From the NCBI RefSeq assembly GCF_007753095.1, contig NZ_CP036348.1:3596001-3660000 (forward strand): 64,000 bases of DNA, given 5' to 3'. How positions within the stretch are numbered: the first letter of the stretch is position 1; each line of letters begins with the position of its first letter. The stretch comes from Rosistilla carotiformis. GTDB taxonomy: Bacteria; Planctomycetota; Planctomycetia; Pirellulales; Pirellulaceae. The position numbers were made by a program, and so were the translations under genes. Shown piece after piece: positions 44,658-54,700 of the stretch. The notes beneath the pieces were generated by a model. That model saw only the letters and a program-made list of their open reading frames with translations, was not told the DNA's origin and made no database searches.

Positions 44658-46793
44658 CTAATCTCCCTTTCGACGTGTCGAATTTCCTACCTTCTTCGTT
44701 GCTACTTTTCCTTTCGGGGTCTCTTCATTCATCAATCGTCGGATCTCTTCATCGCTTAGTTCCTCTCTTAGCTGATCCAGCAGTCTCTTTTGCCGTAACT
44801 TCTGATCGGCTGACTCAGCCAGATCCCGTTTCATTACCTTCAATTCCTCTTCACTAGGGTAAGTAAATTCGAGGCGAGGGAACTTTGCTTTCGCAGTTGT
44901 TAATTCTTTGATAAATTGCGCTGCACCTTCGCCCTCACCGCTAACCCGAACCCAACCTTTCGCACGGGTCATCGCCGTAAACAATTTATTCCGCTTGTTA
45001 ACATTTGGGCGATACATCACGGCGTCAACGCCCACGACATATACCATAAACGCTTCATTCCCTTTCGCTTTGTGAACAGTCGCAAGAGTAACTCGTCCGT
45101 CTTTAGCAAAGTCCTGAATGCCGAAGCTATCGCTGTGAAGGTTGTTGCAACTGATCTTTTTCTTCATCAGCCCCATTTCAACGGATGAAAGATAGGCTTT
45201 CGCATTTCGATCATCCACTGAAACAACGAGGATATCCTCTGGCGTCAGTCCGTCTGCAATGTCACTGGCGATGTTATCGACAACGTATCTCACTTCGTCT
45301 TGAAAGTTGGTTGCGACATATCCTTTGACAATCTCATCCAATCCACTGATGTCCGAAATGACCGTAAGTGAATTGTCTTCAGGCCGTTCAACGACAATCT
45401 TCTCGCCCTCTTCAAAGGTTCCACTCACGACTCGATACCCGATGTCTTCCCAATGTTTTTGATTTTCGAGCATTTGGTCGATTCGTTCGCTGTAGAAGCC
45501 GAATCCGAGACCGTGAGCGCACACGATAATTTCACGGGGGTTTCGATAGCACTTATGAAGAATAATATCTTCCTCGAAGGTTGCGTTAGGTGTGCCGTCC
45601 TCCCCCACACCAAAGACTTCGGATTGACCGGGCGTTGTTGCGTGAAATAGCGTTTGTAGCTCATCATAGGCGTAAACGAATTTCCCATTCTCGGCCAACA
45701 AATGACACAGGCGGATAAACGACAATGGAAAATCCTGCCCTTCATCGACGAAGATGTAATCAAACTGAGGTTGTATCCGAGCCGTCTCCATTAGAACTGT
45801 GCAGGCGTGTTCAAACGCATCACCGAGCGATTGGCGTTTCGCTTCGGGAACTGTGAGCGATGGAACTTCGTGTTGCTCGCAAGACAGTGAATAGAGTCCG
45901 GGGCTGCTTTTCCCACCCCAGCCGTGGAGAATTTGCACCCGATCCCAGTCCGGGTCTTGGTCATCAAACTGGCGATAGAAACGAGTGATCAAGCGCTTTA
46001 CATGCTGGTAGAGACTCTTCGTCGAAAATGTAAAAGCAATTCGGGCATCGGGATTCTGGAGATGTGTTTGGGCTGCTTTCATAGCCAAAACAACAGTTTT
46101 TCCCGAGCCTGCGAGACCACGAATTCGTTGGGGGCCGGTGACGACGCCCATAATTCCATGTTTTTGTTGCTGGTCAAAATTCGTAATGGCTGCCTCTACC
46201 AGTTCCGCCTGCTTACCTTTTGATTTCTGGTCCTTGCCTGAAATGTCTCGCTTCTTAGTGCGGATAAGGCCCTTTGCTCCATCAATGGTTGCTACCAATT
46301 CCGAGAAAACAGTTTCATCCATCGGCTCTTCACGAATAGCTTCCAAGTAGTCGGCCAGAGTCGTTAACTCAGTAACCACATCGCAATCGAACTCGATATC
46401 CTCTGGAACAGTTCCAAGAAACGGAGCAAATACAAATGGTGTGATGTCGAAGCTGAGGTTAACCGAAGATTTTCGGAGCGACTTATTGCGAATCAAGCGT
46501 GAATGAACATGGGCTGGTAGCTGCTCTACGACTGGGATACAAGCGGATAGTTCATCGGATGAAGCTCCCGGCCCAGCATTAGTTAACGCAAATCCAACCA
46601 CGCCATGACAAGGAGACAAAAGCATGGCATCTGCAACAATAATTCCACCCTCTTCATCTCGATAGAGAGGGAAATTGTGGTACAGAACGCTTTCCTTTAG
46701 GCCCAATCGTCCTTCATTTGCCTCAAGTACATCTAATAGAGCTTCTGCTGCGGGAAACTTCTTGAATTGCTGCTTGCTTGGAAATATTTGCAT
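44658..46793 (-). CDS. UvrD-like SF1 helicase following brxL
   Basis: A 711-residue protein. The N-terminal ~180 residues resemble a NERD-like nuclease module (YHNFPLYRDEEGGIIVADAMLLSPCHGVVGF), followed by an SF1 helicase: Walker A GLAGSGKT (226-233), Walker B VDEGQDFP, YDELQTLF, VTLATVHKAKGNEA and FTAMTRAKGW. Such helicases are common passengers of BREX and other defence loci. It is 90 bases downstream of brxL on the same strand. Helicase activity is likely; the NERD nuclease assignment is less sure. Confidence 0.82.
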   Translation of the reverse strand: MQIFPSKQQFKKFPAAEALLDVLEANEGRLGLKESVLYHNFPLYRDEEGGIIVADAMLLSPCHGVVGFALTNAGPGASSDELSACIPVVEQLPAHVHSRLIRNKSLRKSSVNLSFDITPFVFAPFLGTVPEDIEFDCDVVTELTTLADYLEAIREEPMDETVFSELVATIDGAKGLIRTKKRDISGKDQKSKGKQAELVEAAITNFDQQQKHGIMGVVTGPQRIRGLAGSGKTVVLAMKAAQTHLQNPDARIAFTFSTKSLYQHVKRLITRFYRQFDDQDPDWDRVQILHGWGGKSSPGLYSLSCEQHEVPSLTVPEAKRQSLGDAFEHACTVLMETARIQPQFDYIFVDEGQDFPLSFIRLCHLLAENGKFVYAYDELQTLFHATTPGQSEVFGVGEDGTPNATFEEDIILHKCYRNPREIIVCAHGLGFGFYSERIDQMLENQKHWEDIGYRVVSGTFEEGEKIVVERPEDNSLTVISDISGLDEIVKGYVATNFQDEVRYVVDNIASDIADGLTPEDILVVSVDDRNAKAYLSSVEMGLMKKKISCNNLHSDSFGIQDFAKDGRVTLATVHKAKGNEAFMVYVVGVDAVMYRPNVNKRNKLFTAMTRAKGWVRVSGEGEGAAQFIKELTTAKAKFPRLEFTYPSEEELKVMKRDLAESADQKLRQKRLLDQLREELSDEEIRRLMNEETPKGKVATKKVGNSTRRKGD

Positions 46794-46883
46794 GGAAGGG
46801 CTCGGTTGTTTTTACATGCGACACAGCAGTTGGGAGACCCAAGCATGACGCTAATCTTGTTATGACTTTTGGTAACGTCGTGT

Positions 46884-48941
46884 CTACTGAACCCCCAAAG
46901 CCTTGAACGCCGCATCCTTTGGATCGGAATAAAAGCTGGTTTGAAATTTTGCGAACAATTCGCCGGGGATCGTGGGAATGTCTGACACACTTGCCATGGG
47001 AAGCAAAACCTTTTTGGCACCAGCGTCATGAGCCACCTGAAGAGATTCAGCGAGGTTCTCGACGGGGATGATGTTGCCACCAAGACTCATGCTTCCCAGT
47101 ACAACCAGTTGGCTCTGGAGTGGTTTGCCAAGGACGGCAGAACAAAGGGCAATGAACGTGGTTAACGTCATCGCCGTGGTTGGGCCTGTATTGTGGAGTT
47201 CAACAATATGGAGGTGATAATCGTGATCACCGACTTTCACCGAGGCACTCACCCCGCTGGCGTTGGCTTTGAAATAATCAAAACCAACTTTGATGGCTTC
47301 TTTTGCTTTCATGTTGGACCCAAGGCCCGACATCTTCAATGAACCGTTACCGGATGTCACCTGTGTTTCCAATCGGTACAGACCCAAGTGAGAATCATTT
47401 CCACCGGTGGCCACGGTGTGGAGGACTCCGGGGTTCAATGGACCATCGGGAATGAGAGAACCACCACCTTGCTCCTTAACTGAAATGAACTTCTCTTCGG
47501 AGGTTTCTAAGTCGATGTAGCTGAAGTGAACATCGTAAAACTCCATCCCACCGATTTTCTTGAGTTGTTCTTTAACTCGACGGCGGACTTCAAGAGCGTA
47601 GTCAAGACACTTGCGAACAGCTTCCTTGTCGTACTCTTCGTTGGGGTGCAGTAATTTCAGCAAGCCAGACACCGTGTGCTTGACGGCGATGGTATCACGC
47701 TGATTGAGATCCCGACCCAAACGGAAATATTTGTTGATGGCATCGCCAAAGTTCCGCTTACGCATCTCACGGACCCATTCGGCAAAGTAGTCCACAATGA
47801 GGCCGTATTGGTTCGTAAAGAACTCTGGCCGCATCTTGGGGATCTCCCAGCCGGGGATGTAGCCATGGAAGCGATCAAAGAAAGCTGAATCGATCATCGT
47901 TTCAGGGAAAGGTGCCAGCAGGTGGCTAGTCTTCACCAAAGTATCAACAGGCTGGTTGATGTTCCCAACAAACACCATGGAGGCGTAAGCGTTGACGGAA
48001 TCACGGCCACGGGCAAATGAGCCCGATGCCATGTAATCCTTCATGATCTGGACGCCATCTTTGTCCTTGAAGGAGATCCCGGCCACTTCGTCAAAGGCCA
48101 CACAGTCCCATAGGCCAACAAGACCAACCTGACGGCGAGCCATGTTGTAAAACAGATTTGCAACTGTTGTCTGGCCACCGGAAATTAAAATGCTGTTGGG
48201 GCTAATTTCTTTGTAAATGTGGCTCTTGCCGGTTCCCCTTGGGCCAAGTTCGCAGACGTTATAATTATTTTCAACAAGTGGAATCATGCGGCAAAGAATG
48301 TGCCACTTCACCCGCTCTTCAAATTGAGTCGGTTCATAACCACAGGACCGAAGCAGAACATCGATCCACTGTTCTTGTGTGAAATATCTTCTTCCGGCAA
48401 ACAACTCACCCATGTCCATGTTGGGCATCTGGATGGGTTTAAGTTCTTCGATTGTAAAGGGAGATCCTTTCTGCCCCTCTTCGAAGTAATACCGCATCGT
48501 GATGATCGACCAGATCCCACCAGCCAAGAGCTTTTCGTATTTCTTGACAGTACCGGTTGGGATCTCAACTCCCTTGGTCCCCAGATTGGACAACAGGGCT
48601 TCATAAACGTCACGCTTCTCATTGAGAGAGACTGTGACTTTATCGATGATCTTGAGGCTGCCACGTTCACGGATCGTGGACTTTACCTTTTCTGCTTCAT
48701 CAGGACGGACATAGTTGTCGGCCAAAACCTTTTTTACAGTGGCCAATCCCTCTTCAATGACAGCAGGGTCATTGGAGGCGCAGTAGTTCCCCAGCAAATA
48801 TTCCAGCACATACACCGGAACATTCGCACCTTCCTTGACCAATTTGGTCAGGTCTTTGCGGACTACTTTGCCTGCGAAATGCTGGTTTAGCAGTTCATCA
48901 AGGCCCGTGTCATTTTCAATATTTTCAGAAGTCGAAGTCAT
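46884..48941 (-). CDS. brxL: BREX protein BrxL (AAA+ with Lon-like C-terminal domain)
   Basis: A 685-residue BrxL. The AAA+ core has Walker A GPRGTGKSH at about 234-242 and FDEVAGISFKDKDG as Walker B. The C-terminal ~100 residues are Lon-protease-like (LVVLGSMSLGGNIIPVENLAESLQVAHDAGAKKVLLP). In the position of Lon's GPSAG catalytic Ser it reads GPTTAM, so classical Ser-Lys proteolysis is doubtful, while the Lys is kept. BrxL is required for phage exclusion in type 1 BREX. ATG 48941 is preferred over TTG 48947. It overlaps the pglZ 3' end by 17 bases. Confidence 0.92.
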   Translation of the reverse strand: MTSTSENIENDTGLDELLNQHFAGKVVRKDLTKLVKEGANVPVYVLEYLLGNYCASNDPAVIEEGLATVKKVLADNYVRPDEAEKVKSTIRERGSLKIIDKVTVSLNEKRDVYEALLSNLGTKGVEIPTGTVKKYEKLLAGGIWSIITMRYYFEEGQKGSPFTIEELKPIQMPNMDMGELFAGRRYFTQEQWIDVLLRSCGYEPTQFEERVKWHILCRMIPLVENNYNVCELGPRGTGKSHIYKEISPNSILISGGQTTVANLFYNMARRQVGLVGLWDCVAFDEVAGISFKDKDGVQIMKDYMASGSFARGRDSVNAYASMVFVGNINQPVDTLVKTSHLLAPFPETMIDSAFFDRFHGYIPGWEIPKMRPEFFTNQYGLIVDYFAEWVREMRKRNFGDAINKYFRLGRDLNQRDTIAVKHTVSGLLKLLHPNEEYDKEAVRKCLDYALEVRRRVKEQLKKIGGMEFYDVHFSYIDLETSEEKFISVKEQGGGSLIPDGPLNPGVLHTVATGGNDSHLGLYRLETQVTSGNGSLKMSGLGSNMKAKEAIKVGFDYFKANASGVSASVKVGDHDYHLHIVELHNTGPTTAMTLTTFIALCSAVLGKPLQSQLVVLGSMSLGGNIIPVENLAESLQVAHDAGAKKVLLPMASVSDIPTIPGELFAKFQTSFYSDPKDAAFKALGVQ

Positions 48942-51540
48942 CGGCAATCGCTCGATCTATGGTCACATCGTGGCTTTGTATTTCAAATTCGGTATTGGTG
49001 TCTTTCACCAACAGTTTGTATCGCTTGTGTTTGTCGAACTGCTGATCCTTCAGGGTCAGCATCACTGACTGCTGGCGATCATCAAGGTTCGTTGACGTAC
49101 TGGAGAACGTCACGGTTTCGATGTTCGAAACTGGCTCATCCCCATCGTAAATGGCGATCTTTACGGTCACTGCCTTGGCACGTTCACTCACCGGTTCCAT
49201 CTGGATCAGTTTGAATCGATGGGTGTGGGTCGTGATCTTGTGATTACTACCCAACACGGAGAATGACACCTGCTTGGTCTTGGTCTTCTCAAGAGCCTTC
49301 TTGCTCTTGGCCTGCCTGACCGTGATCACCGGAACGACAATTTCCTGTGGCATCGCTCCACCATGAATGAAACGAGCGCCACCGGTAAAGTGGAATCGAT
49401 TGGAACCTTTGGGAATCCAGAATTCCATGCCCCCATCGCACTTGGCCGTGATTTCTGTCTTGCCTCGCCAAGCGTCTTCGTAGTCAGGGAGATTGTAGCC
49501 AATCAGGTATCGTTTCTTGGCTTTGACAGTTCCCGTTGGTTTCTCAGCCAGTTTGCTCTTGTCCGTTTCACCGGGGGATGATTCGGTAAACAGGAATCCG
49601 TGATCAGCGGTTACAACAACATAATTGCCGTTGAGGTTGTTGATGATGTAACGAACGATATCAGCCAGTTCACGGATGGCTTCCTGAGTGGCTTGGAAGG
49701 TGTCGGCTTCGGTTGCAGGGTTTTCTCCACGAGTGTCGATCTCGTTGTGGTAAACGTAGACAACCTTGGACCCTTCAACCAATTGGCGACCTTCCTCTTT
49801 CTTCATCGCCAACAGCTTGTCAGCCTGAACGGCCATTCCCTCAACCTTGGAAAGAATCTGGTTGCGGTTTTCGCTGCCTGAAGTGGAGATTCCATCAGCA
49901 AGGACATCACCCTTGTCGGTGTACTCAAGTTTTTTATGCGGAAGCAGTGCTGCCATTCCCAAAGCTGTGTAGGACGGCAAAACGGATAGCTGTGTCGAGA
50001 GTTCCGCTTGGAATCGGTATTCGCCATTCAAAACTTTGGCGAGTTCTGTAGCAGCTTCGTAACGGAAAGCATCACTGATGACGACAAAGGATCTGCGGTT
50101 CTCAGCTTCACGTTGGCGTGAACCAACATGTTTATCGTAAAACCGGTATTGGTTGGGGACGTTGGGGATCTCCCATTTGTTCAGCAAACCATTGCCAACA
50201 AACTTGCCCCATTTGAGAGCAAGCTGAACCAAGAACCAATTTTTATAAGCGGCTTCCACTTCTTGGCGAAGTGATTTCAGGATGTCCCATGCTTGGGACT
50301 CAGCCACATCGGCGTTGTGGCAGAAGTGGCGATAAAGTTGATCGAACTTGTAAAGCTCTTCGGTGTAGAGGTTGTACATCTCTTCAGGTGAAGAACCGTC
50401 AAAACCATCCGAATGTTGATTCCTGAGATCGAAGAACTCAGCGGACACAGCAATGGCTTCGTAGGCAGCGTGACGGGCCTTCCGCTGCTGTTCAGGGATC
50501 GAAAGGGATGCAATCCAGTGTTCGTCCTGACGGCGACCTACGATCTCACGAATGGCCTCAGCTTGGATGTGGTCTTTGGTGGAGGTAACTCGTTCCAATA
50601 ACCCCAACAGAATCGCACGGTCCACATTTCGGAACGTGACTGCATCAGCCAGTTTTTCAGGCTCCAAACCCTTAAGTTGTTCGTCGATGTTCGTTTGGTT
50701 GGCAATTGCATCCGACAGGACATTGTAACTGTGGGCGTGTTTGGCACTGTCTCGCCATTGAGCAAGGCAAACCACAGCATTGTGGGTGCCGCTACGGCTC
50801 AATTGCAATTTTTGGATTGCAGGAGGCACGTTGATGCCAAGTTGGTGAGCAAAATCAGAGAATAACAACCGCATCAATAATTTTTGGAGAGTCGGATTCT
50901 CATCGTCGTATCCAAAGGCTGTTGAGACCATTTTCCAAAATGAACCATCGAGATCGAATTTTTCAATCTGGGTCCAAACTGGCGGCGGCATCTCCAAATC
51001 CACCTCTTCCTGTTCGGTCATGGAATGGAAAAGTGTCCTTACAATGTTGAACAGTTCTGGCTGATCCGCTTTGGTTACAACAGTCAACATTTTTCGGTCC
51101 AAGTCCAACTCATTATCATCGGCATTGACGAGTTGTTTGAGCTTGGAGAGTCGATCTTTGTTGTCGAAGAACTTGCGACGTTGGTTTAAGTGACTGCGGA
51201 GGTGTTGTCGTGCCAGTCCCAAGTCGTCAAGAATGATCGACGACTTATCTGCCCTGAAACTGCGGCTGTAGAGCCTCACGTCAAGGAGGATATCATCTTC
51301 AAACTCAGGTTCTTCAGTGGGAGCATAAAGAAGGAACTTGGATTGAGGTTCGTCACGTTCAATACGAAGTTTGGTTTCCAGACCACCAGCCTGATCCAAT
51401 CTGACGACATTGACGCCATCGAGATCCAGAGTTTCAACGACCCGATCAAACTCTTGTTGGGGATCGTTCCAAAAAACGACCCGTGACTGATCTTCGACAA
51501 AGATTTTCGTTAAGGCGTCGGTGAGTTGTTTGGTGTCCAT
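48925..51540 (-). CDS. pglZ: BREX alkaline-phosphatase-fold protein PglZ
   Basis: An 871-residue PglZ, the signature BREX protein. The PglZ (alkaline phosphatase superfamily) domain is shown by VVISDAFRYEAATELAKVL at about 490 and YVVVTADHGFLFTE at about 645, carrying metal-binding Asp and His. The N-terminal ~400 residues are the usual helical extension and the C-terminus is beta-rich. It begins at ATG 51540, just after the small RAMA gene, and overlaps brxL. It works with PglX in DNA modification and phage exclusion. Confidence 0.95.
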   Translation of the reverse strand: MDTKQLTDALTKIFVEDQSRVVFWNDPQQEFDRVVETLDLDGVNVVRLDQAGGLETKLRIERDEPQSKFLLYAPTEEPEFEDDILLDVRLYSRSFRADKSSIILDDLGLARQHLRSHLNQRRKFFDNKDRLSKLKQLVNADDNELDLDRKMLTVVTKADQPELFNIVRTLFHSMTEQEEVDLEMPPPVWTQIEKFDLDGSFWKMVSTAFGYDDENPTLQKLLMRLLFSDFAHQLGINVPPAIQKLQLSRSGTHNAVVCLAQWRDSAKHAHSYNVLSDAIANQTNIDEQLKGLEPEKLADAVTFRNVDRAILLGLLERVTSTKDHIQAEAIREIVGRRQDEHWIASLSIPEQQRKARHAAYEAIAVSAEFFDLRNQHSDGFDGSSPEEMYNLYTEELYKFDQLYRHFCHNADVAESQAWDILKSLRQEVEAAYKNWFLVQLALKWGKFVGNGLLNKWEIPNVPNQYRFYDKHVGSRQREAENRRSFVVISDAFRYEAATELAKVLNGEYRFQAELSTQLSVLPSYTALGMAALLPHKKLEYTDKGDVLADGISTSGSENRNQILSKVEGMAVQADKLLAMKKEEGRQLVEGSKVVYVYHNEIDTRGENPATEADTFQATQEAIRELADIVRYIINNLNGNYVVVTADHGFLFTESSPGETDKSKLAEKPTGTVKAKKRYLIGYNLPDYEDAWRGKTEITAKCDGGMEFWIPKGSNRFHFTGGARFIHGGAMPQEIVVPVITVRQAKSKKALEKTKTKQVSFSVLGSNHKITTHTHRFKLIQMEPVSERAKAVTVKIAIYDGDEPVSNIETVTFSSTSTNLDDRQQSVMLTLKDQQFDKHKRYKLLVKDTNTEFEIQSHDVTIDRAIADDFDF

Positions 51541-51549
51541 ATTGATTCT

Positions 51550-51768
51550 CTAGTCGTCAATGTGCCAGAATTTTCGGCCATTCGTTGATTGGTCTTTGCC
51601 CACAAGTGCCTTTGCCGCAGCCGTAGGGGACCGATAAACCTCGCCAAGAAGCTCATAGCCAATGCCGCTATCGGTTTTAACGACGGTTAAGGTGTAGACA
51701 TCTCCCATGTAGCGATGCTGGAATTGTCGCCCTACGTCAGGTTCTTTTCTGGTATTGTTCTTTGCCAT
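51550..51768 (-). CDS. Small RAMA-domain protein inside the BREX operon
   Basis: A 72-residue protein that is essentially one RAMA-like domain: YMGDVYTLTVVKTDSGIGYELLGEVYRSPTAAAKALVGKDQSTNGRKFWHIDD, with the typical 'YxSPTAAAK' and 'NGxxFW' features. RAMA domains are predicted to recognise modified DNA and occur fused to methyltransferases and nucleases. Here it is a separate gene, 28 bases after pglX and 9 before pglZ. It may help the system sense PglX-methylated DNA, which is inference. I know of no such gene in standard type 1 BREX. Confidence 0.72.
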   Translation of the reverse strand: MAKNNTRKEPDVGRQFQHRYMGDVYTLTVVKTDSGIGYELLGEVYRSPTAAAKALVGKDQSTNGRKFWHIDD

Positions 51769-51796
51769 ATTTTCGATAACCTCGCAGTCCTGATTC

Positions 51797-54700
51797 TCAC
51801 TTCTTCCCCGTGATCGCTTTCACTTCCGCCAATAGATCGCCGAACTTGCCATAGTTGACTTTTACGCCGTCATCGAGGTCGAGTTCGATGCGTTGGTCTG
51901 CGTAGTGACGAAGTTTTTCGTCGAAGGTCTGGAGTTCCTCACGCTGCTTGATGAGCGTGTCTCGTTCTTTCTCCAGCTTTTTGCGATGACTTGTGCTTCC
52001 AGCAGCAGGTATATCGCTTTCCAGTTGCTCGATTCGAGCGTTCATTTTTCCCTGAAGTGGAACGACATATTCCGTTCGCATTCGTGACAGTGTGCCAGCG
52101 TTATACCGGTGAAGATAAACAAGGCACTGGAACGCACGTTGTTTGCCGCTGGAGAAGAGCCAGTAGATGGGCCGCTTCTTGTACATCGACAAGTGATGCT
52201 TGAAGAAGCCTGTGGCGAAGTAGCGGCGAATGCACTCTCTTGAAGTCTCACCTTTCTTTCGATCAAGGCTTTCGGCCACGAACGTCAGGTTCTCTTCGAG
52301 GTGCTCCTTCGGCCAAGCAACTTTGATGAATTCCTCAAGTCGTTTGGCGGCATCATCAGGAAACCATGCGGTGTCGCTGATTGGGACGATCCCGTCTTCA
52401 TCGGCGGGAAGCGTTTTGTATTTGCCTGAGTCGAAACCCTCGTTGCCGCTTTGAGCATAAATTAGTCCCGGTTCGTCGAGACTGTAGCGGCCCATCATGC
52501 AGCCGACTGCATAGGACACAAACTCGCTCATGTCCACTCCTCGATCAGGATTTTTTAGCGTGATGTCATCACGCTCGACTGTGGAGTTGGCTAAGTCAGT
52601 CGCACCATAGCTCTCAATTATCGCCTCGTTCTGAGCGGTCTCAAGCTCTACGAGCAGTGATATCAACGCATTTTGCGATACTACCCACTCCTGATAATTG
52701 CTTGCGAGCGTGGTTGAGTGGCCATGAACTAGTGGCGAACGACGAAACCCCCACGAGGCTTCGCTTGAGTTCCAGTCGTCTCGGGAAATTTCAACGCATT
52801 TACGAATGGAAGCAGACAAGTCCACATCCGGTTCGATGATGGGGATTTCACCCATCTGCCCCGCTTTAAAATGCAATGTTGGACATAGAATGTCCGTGTA
52901 GAGTGCGGATATGCGAGAATTGAGTATTCCAAGAACGAGTAACTTTTGTCTATCGGGCGTAATTCCGTAAGCACCAACGCCGACGGCATCATGAATATAT
53001 CCACTGTCGTTCCACCGAACTGACAGTTCTCCGCCACCAATGTCGCTCCACGTCAACGAAGGAAGGAAAAAATACTCGGTATTAAAAATGCGGCGTGACC
53101 AGTGCGTCGTATTTGGATCAGAGGGATTATTTACAACTGCGTGCTTGATCTCTTCACCGTCGTTACGCCATTTCACGACGAATTCGTTGTTCCCAAACCA
53201 CTTCCGAGATCGACCACCCTTGGTGTACGGAAACCAAGTTTTGTTTGAGGAGATCGAATCCTCGATAGAGTCGCAGCCAAATCCAATCTCGTCGAACTCG
53301 ACTTCGTGCCAATATCGGAGAAATCTTTCGTTGTCTGATGTGCCAATCCCCGCCCGTATTTGCGCAAGTGTCTTAAGTCGCTGAAAGTTAAATGATTCGA
53401 CAACAGAATCATTCACCCAGTAGGCAACGGGGGTGCCGGGAATTTTGTCGAAATCATGCTGCATTAAATGAGAGCATAGGTGTGACCGACCAATAAGTGA
53501 CGTGACCTTGCTGTCTTCGTCGCCATCGGTCGCATCCACGAAGCTAGGGCGGTACTGCGGTATTGCAGTTGGTATAAAACTGAATGCCGTCGTCTGAACA
53601 ACTTCACCAGAGATCGAACTAAAAGCTCTCGCTCCTAGATGAGCCATCGTAGTCAATGTCGCACGATGTAAGAACGTCTCTCGGAACTGCTGAAAAGATG
53701 GCAAGAACATCCAAGAGTGCATGGTGATGTATCCGACATGCCCCTTAGGGCTGCACATTTCATGCGCCCGCTCGACAAACATTGCATATAAGTCTGGGCG
53801 ACATCGTGGGTACTCGACCTTGGCGAAAGCCTTGAGCGATGGTGCCATGCCTTTCCCACCCATGTATGGTGGATTTGCCGCTACAAAATCGTGTGACGAT
53901 GATAGAATCCGGGCCATCTTTAAGAATGGGCTGAGGGTGTTCGCCGTCGCTCGTTCAAACATTCCACCATGTGATGCTACCTCTTGAATCCTTTCATCAA
54001 GGTCAGTTAGTTGTGACGCCAGTTCCTGTGGAACTCTGATTAGCGAGCCATACGTCGTTCCGAATTTGAACACATCGATAAGGCAGGCTATATCCGTCTG
54101 CGAAACATTCCCTTCAACGCCCAAATGTTTTTTGCTGAAGAGTGGTGACTTGTCGTCTGCAATTTCCTCGAACAATTCGCCGCTCGGCGGCTGCTGGTCC
54201 TTGAGGACCGGTTGGTTCAACGCCTCTGTAATCTCTTTCGCATCAAGGTCCGTGCTGTCCTGTATCATGACCACGTTCGGCTGGAAATCTCGGCCAAAAG
54301 CCCGACTGTCATCCGTACGAGCCTTCATCATTAGTGCGAACGACGCAAGCTGCGCTGCACGGCCATCGATTTCCAACCCGAATAGATTCTTTGTGAGGAT
54401 CAGCTTAGGAATGTCACGGGCACGGTAGCCACGCTCTTCGTAAATCGCTTTGAACAAATCGTATGCTTCAACAAGGATGTGGCCCGATCCACAAGCCGGA
54501 TCGAGAAGGGTCAGATCTTCTGGATTCAGGCTGTCAGGTGTAATTTCATCAAGCTGCTGTCGAACCTCCGGTGTTTGTTCCGCAGGCTCGATGTAAAACT
54601 CCATCTGCTGCTTGAGCGGCGAGTCGGGGTAGGTTGCAATCCATTTGCGACCCAGACTATTTTGGACGAGGTATTTGACGATCCAGTTCGGGGTAAACAA

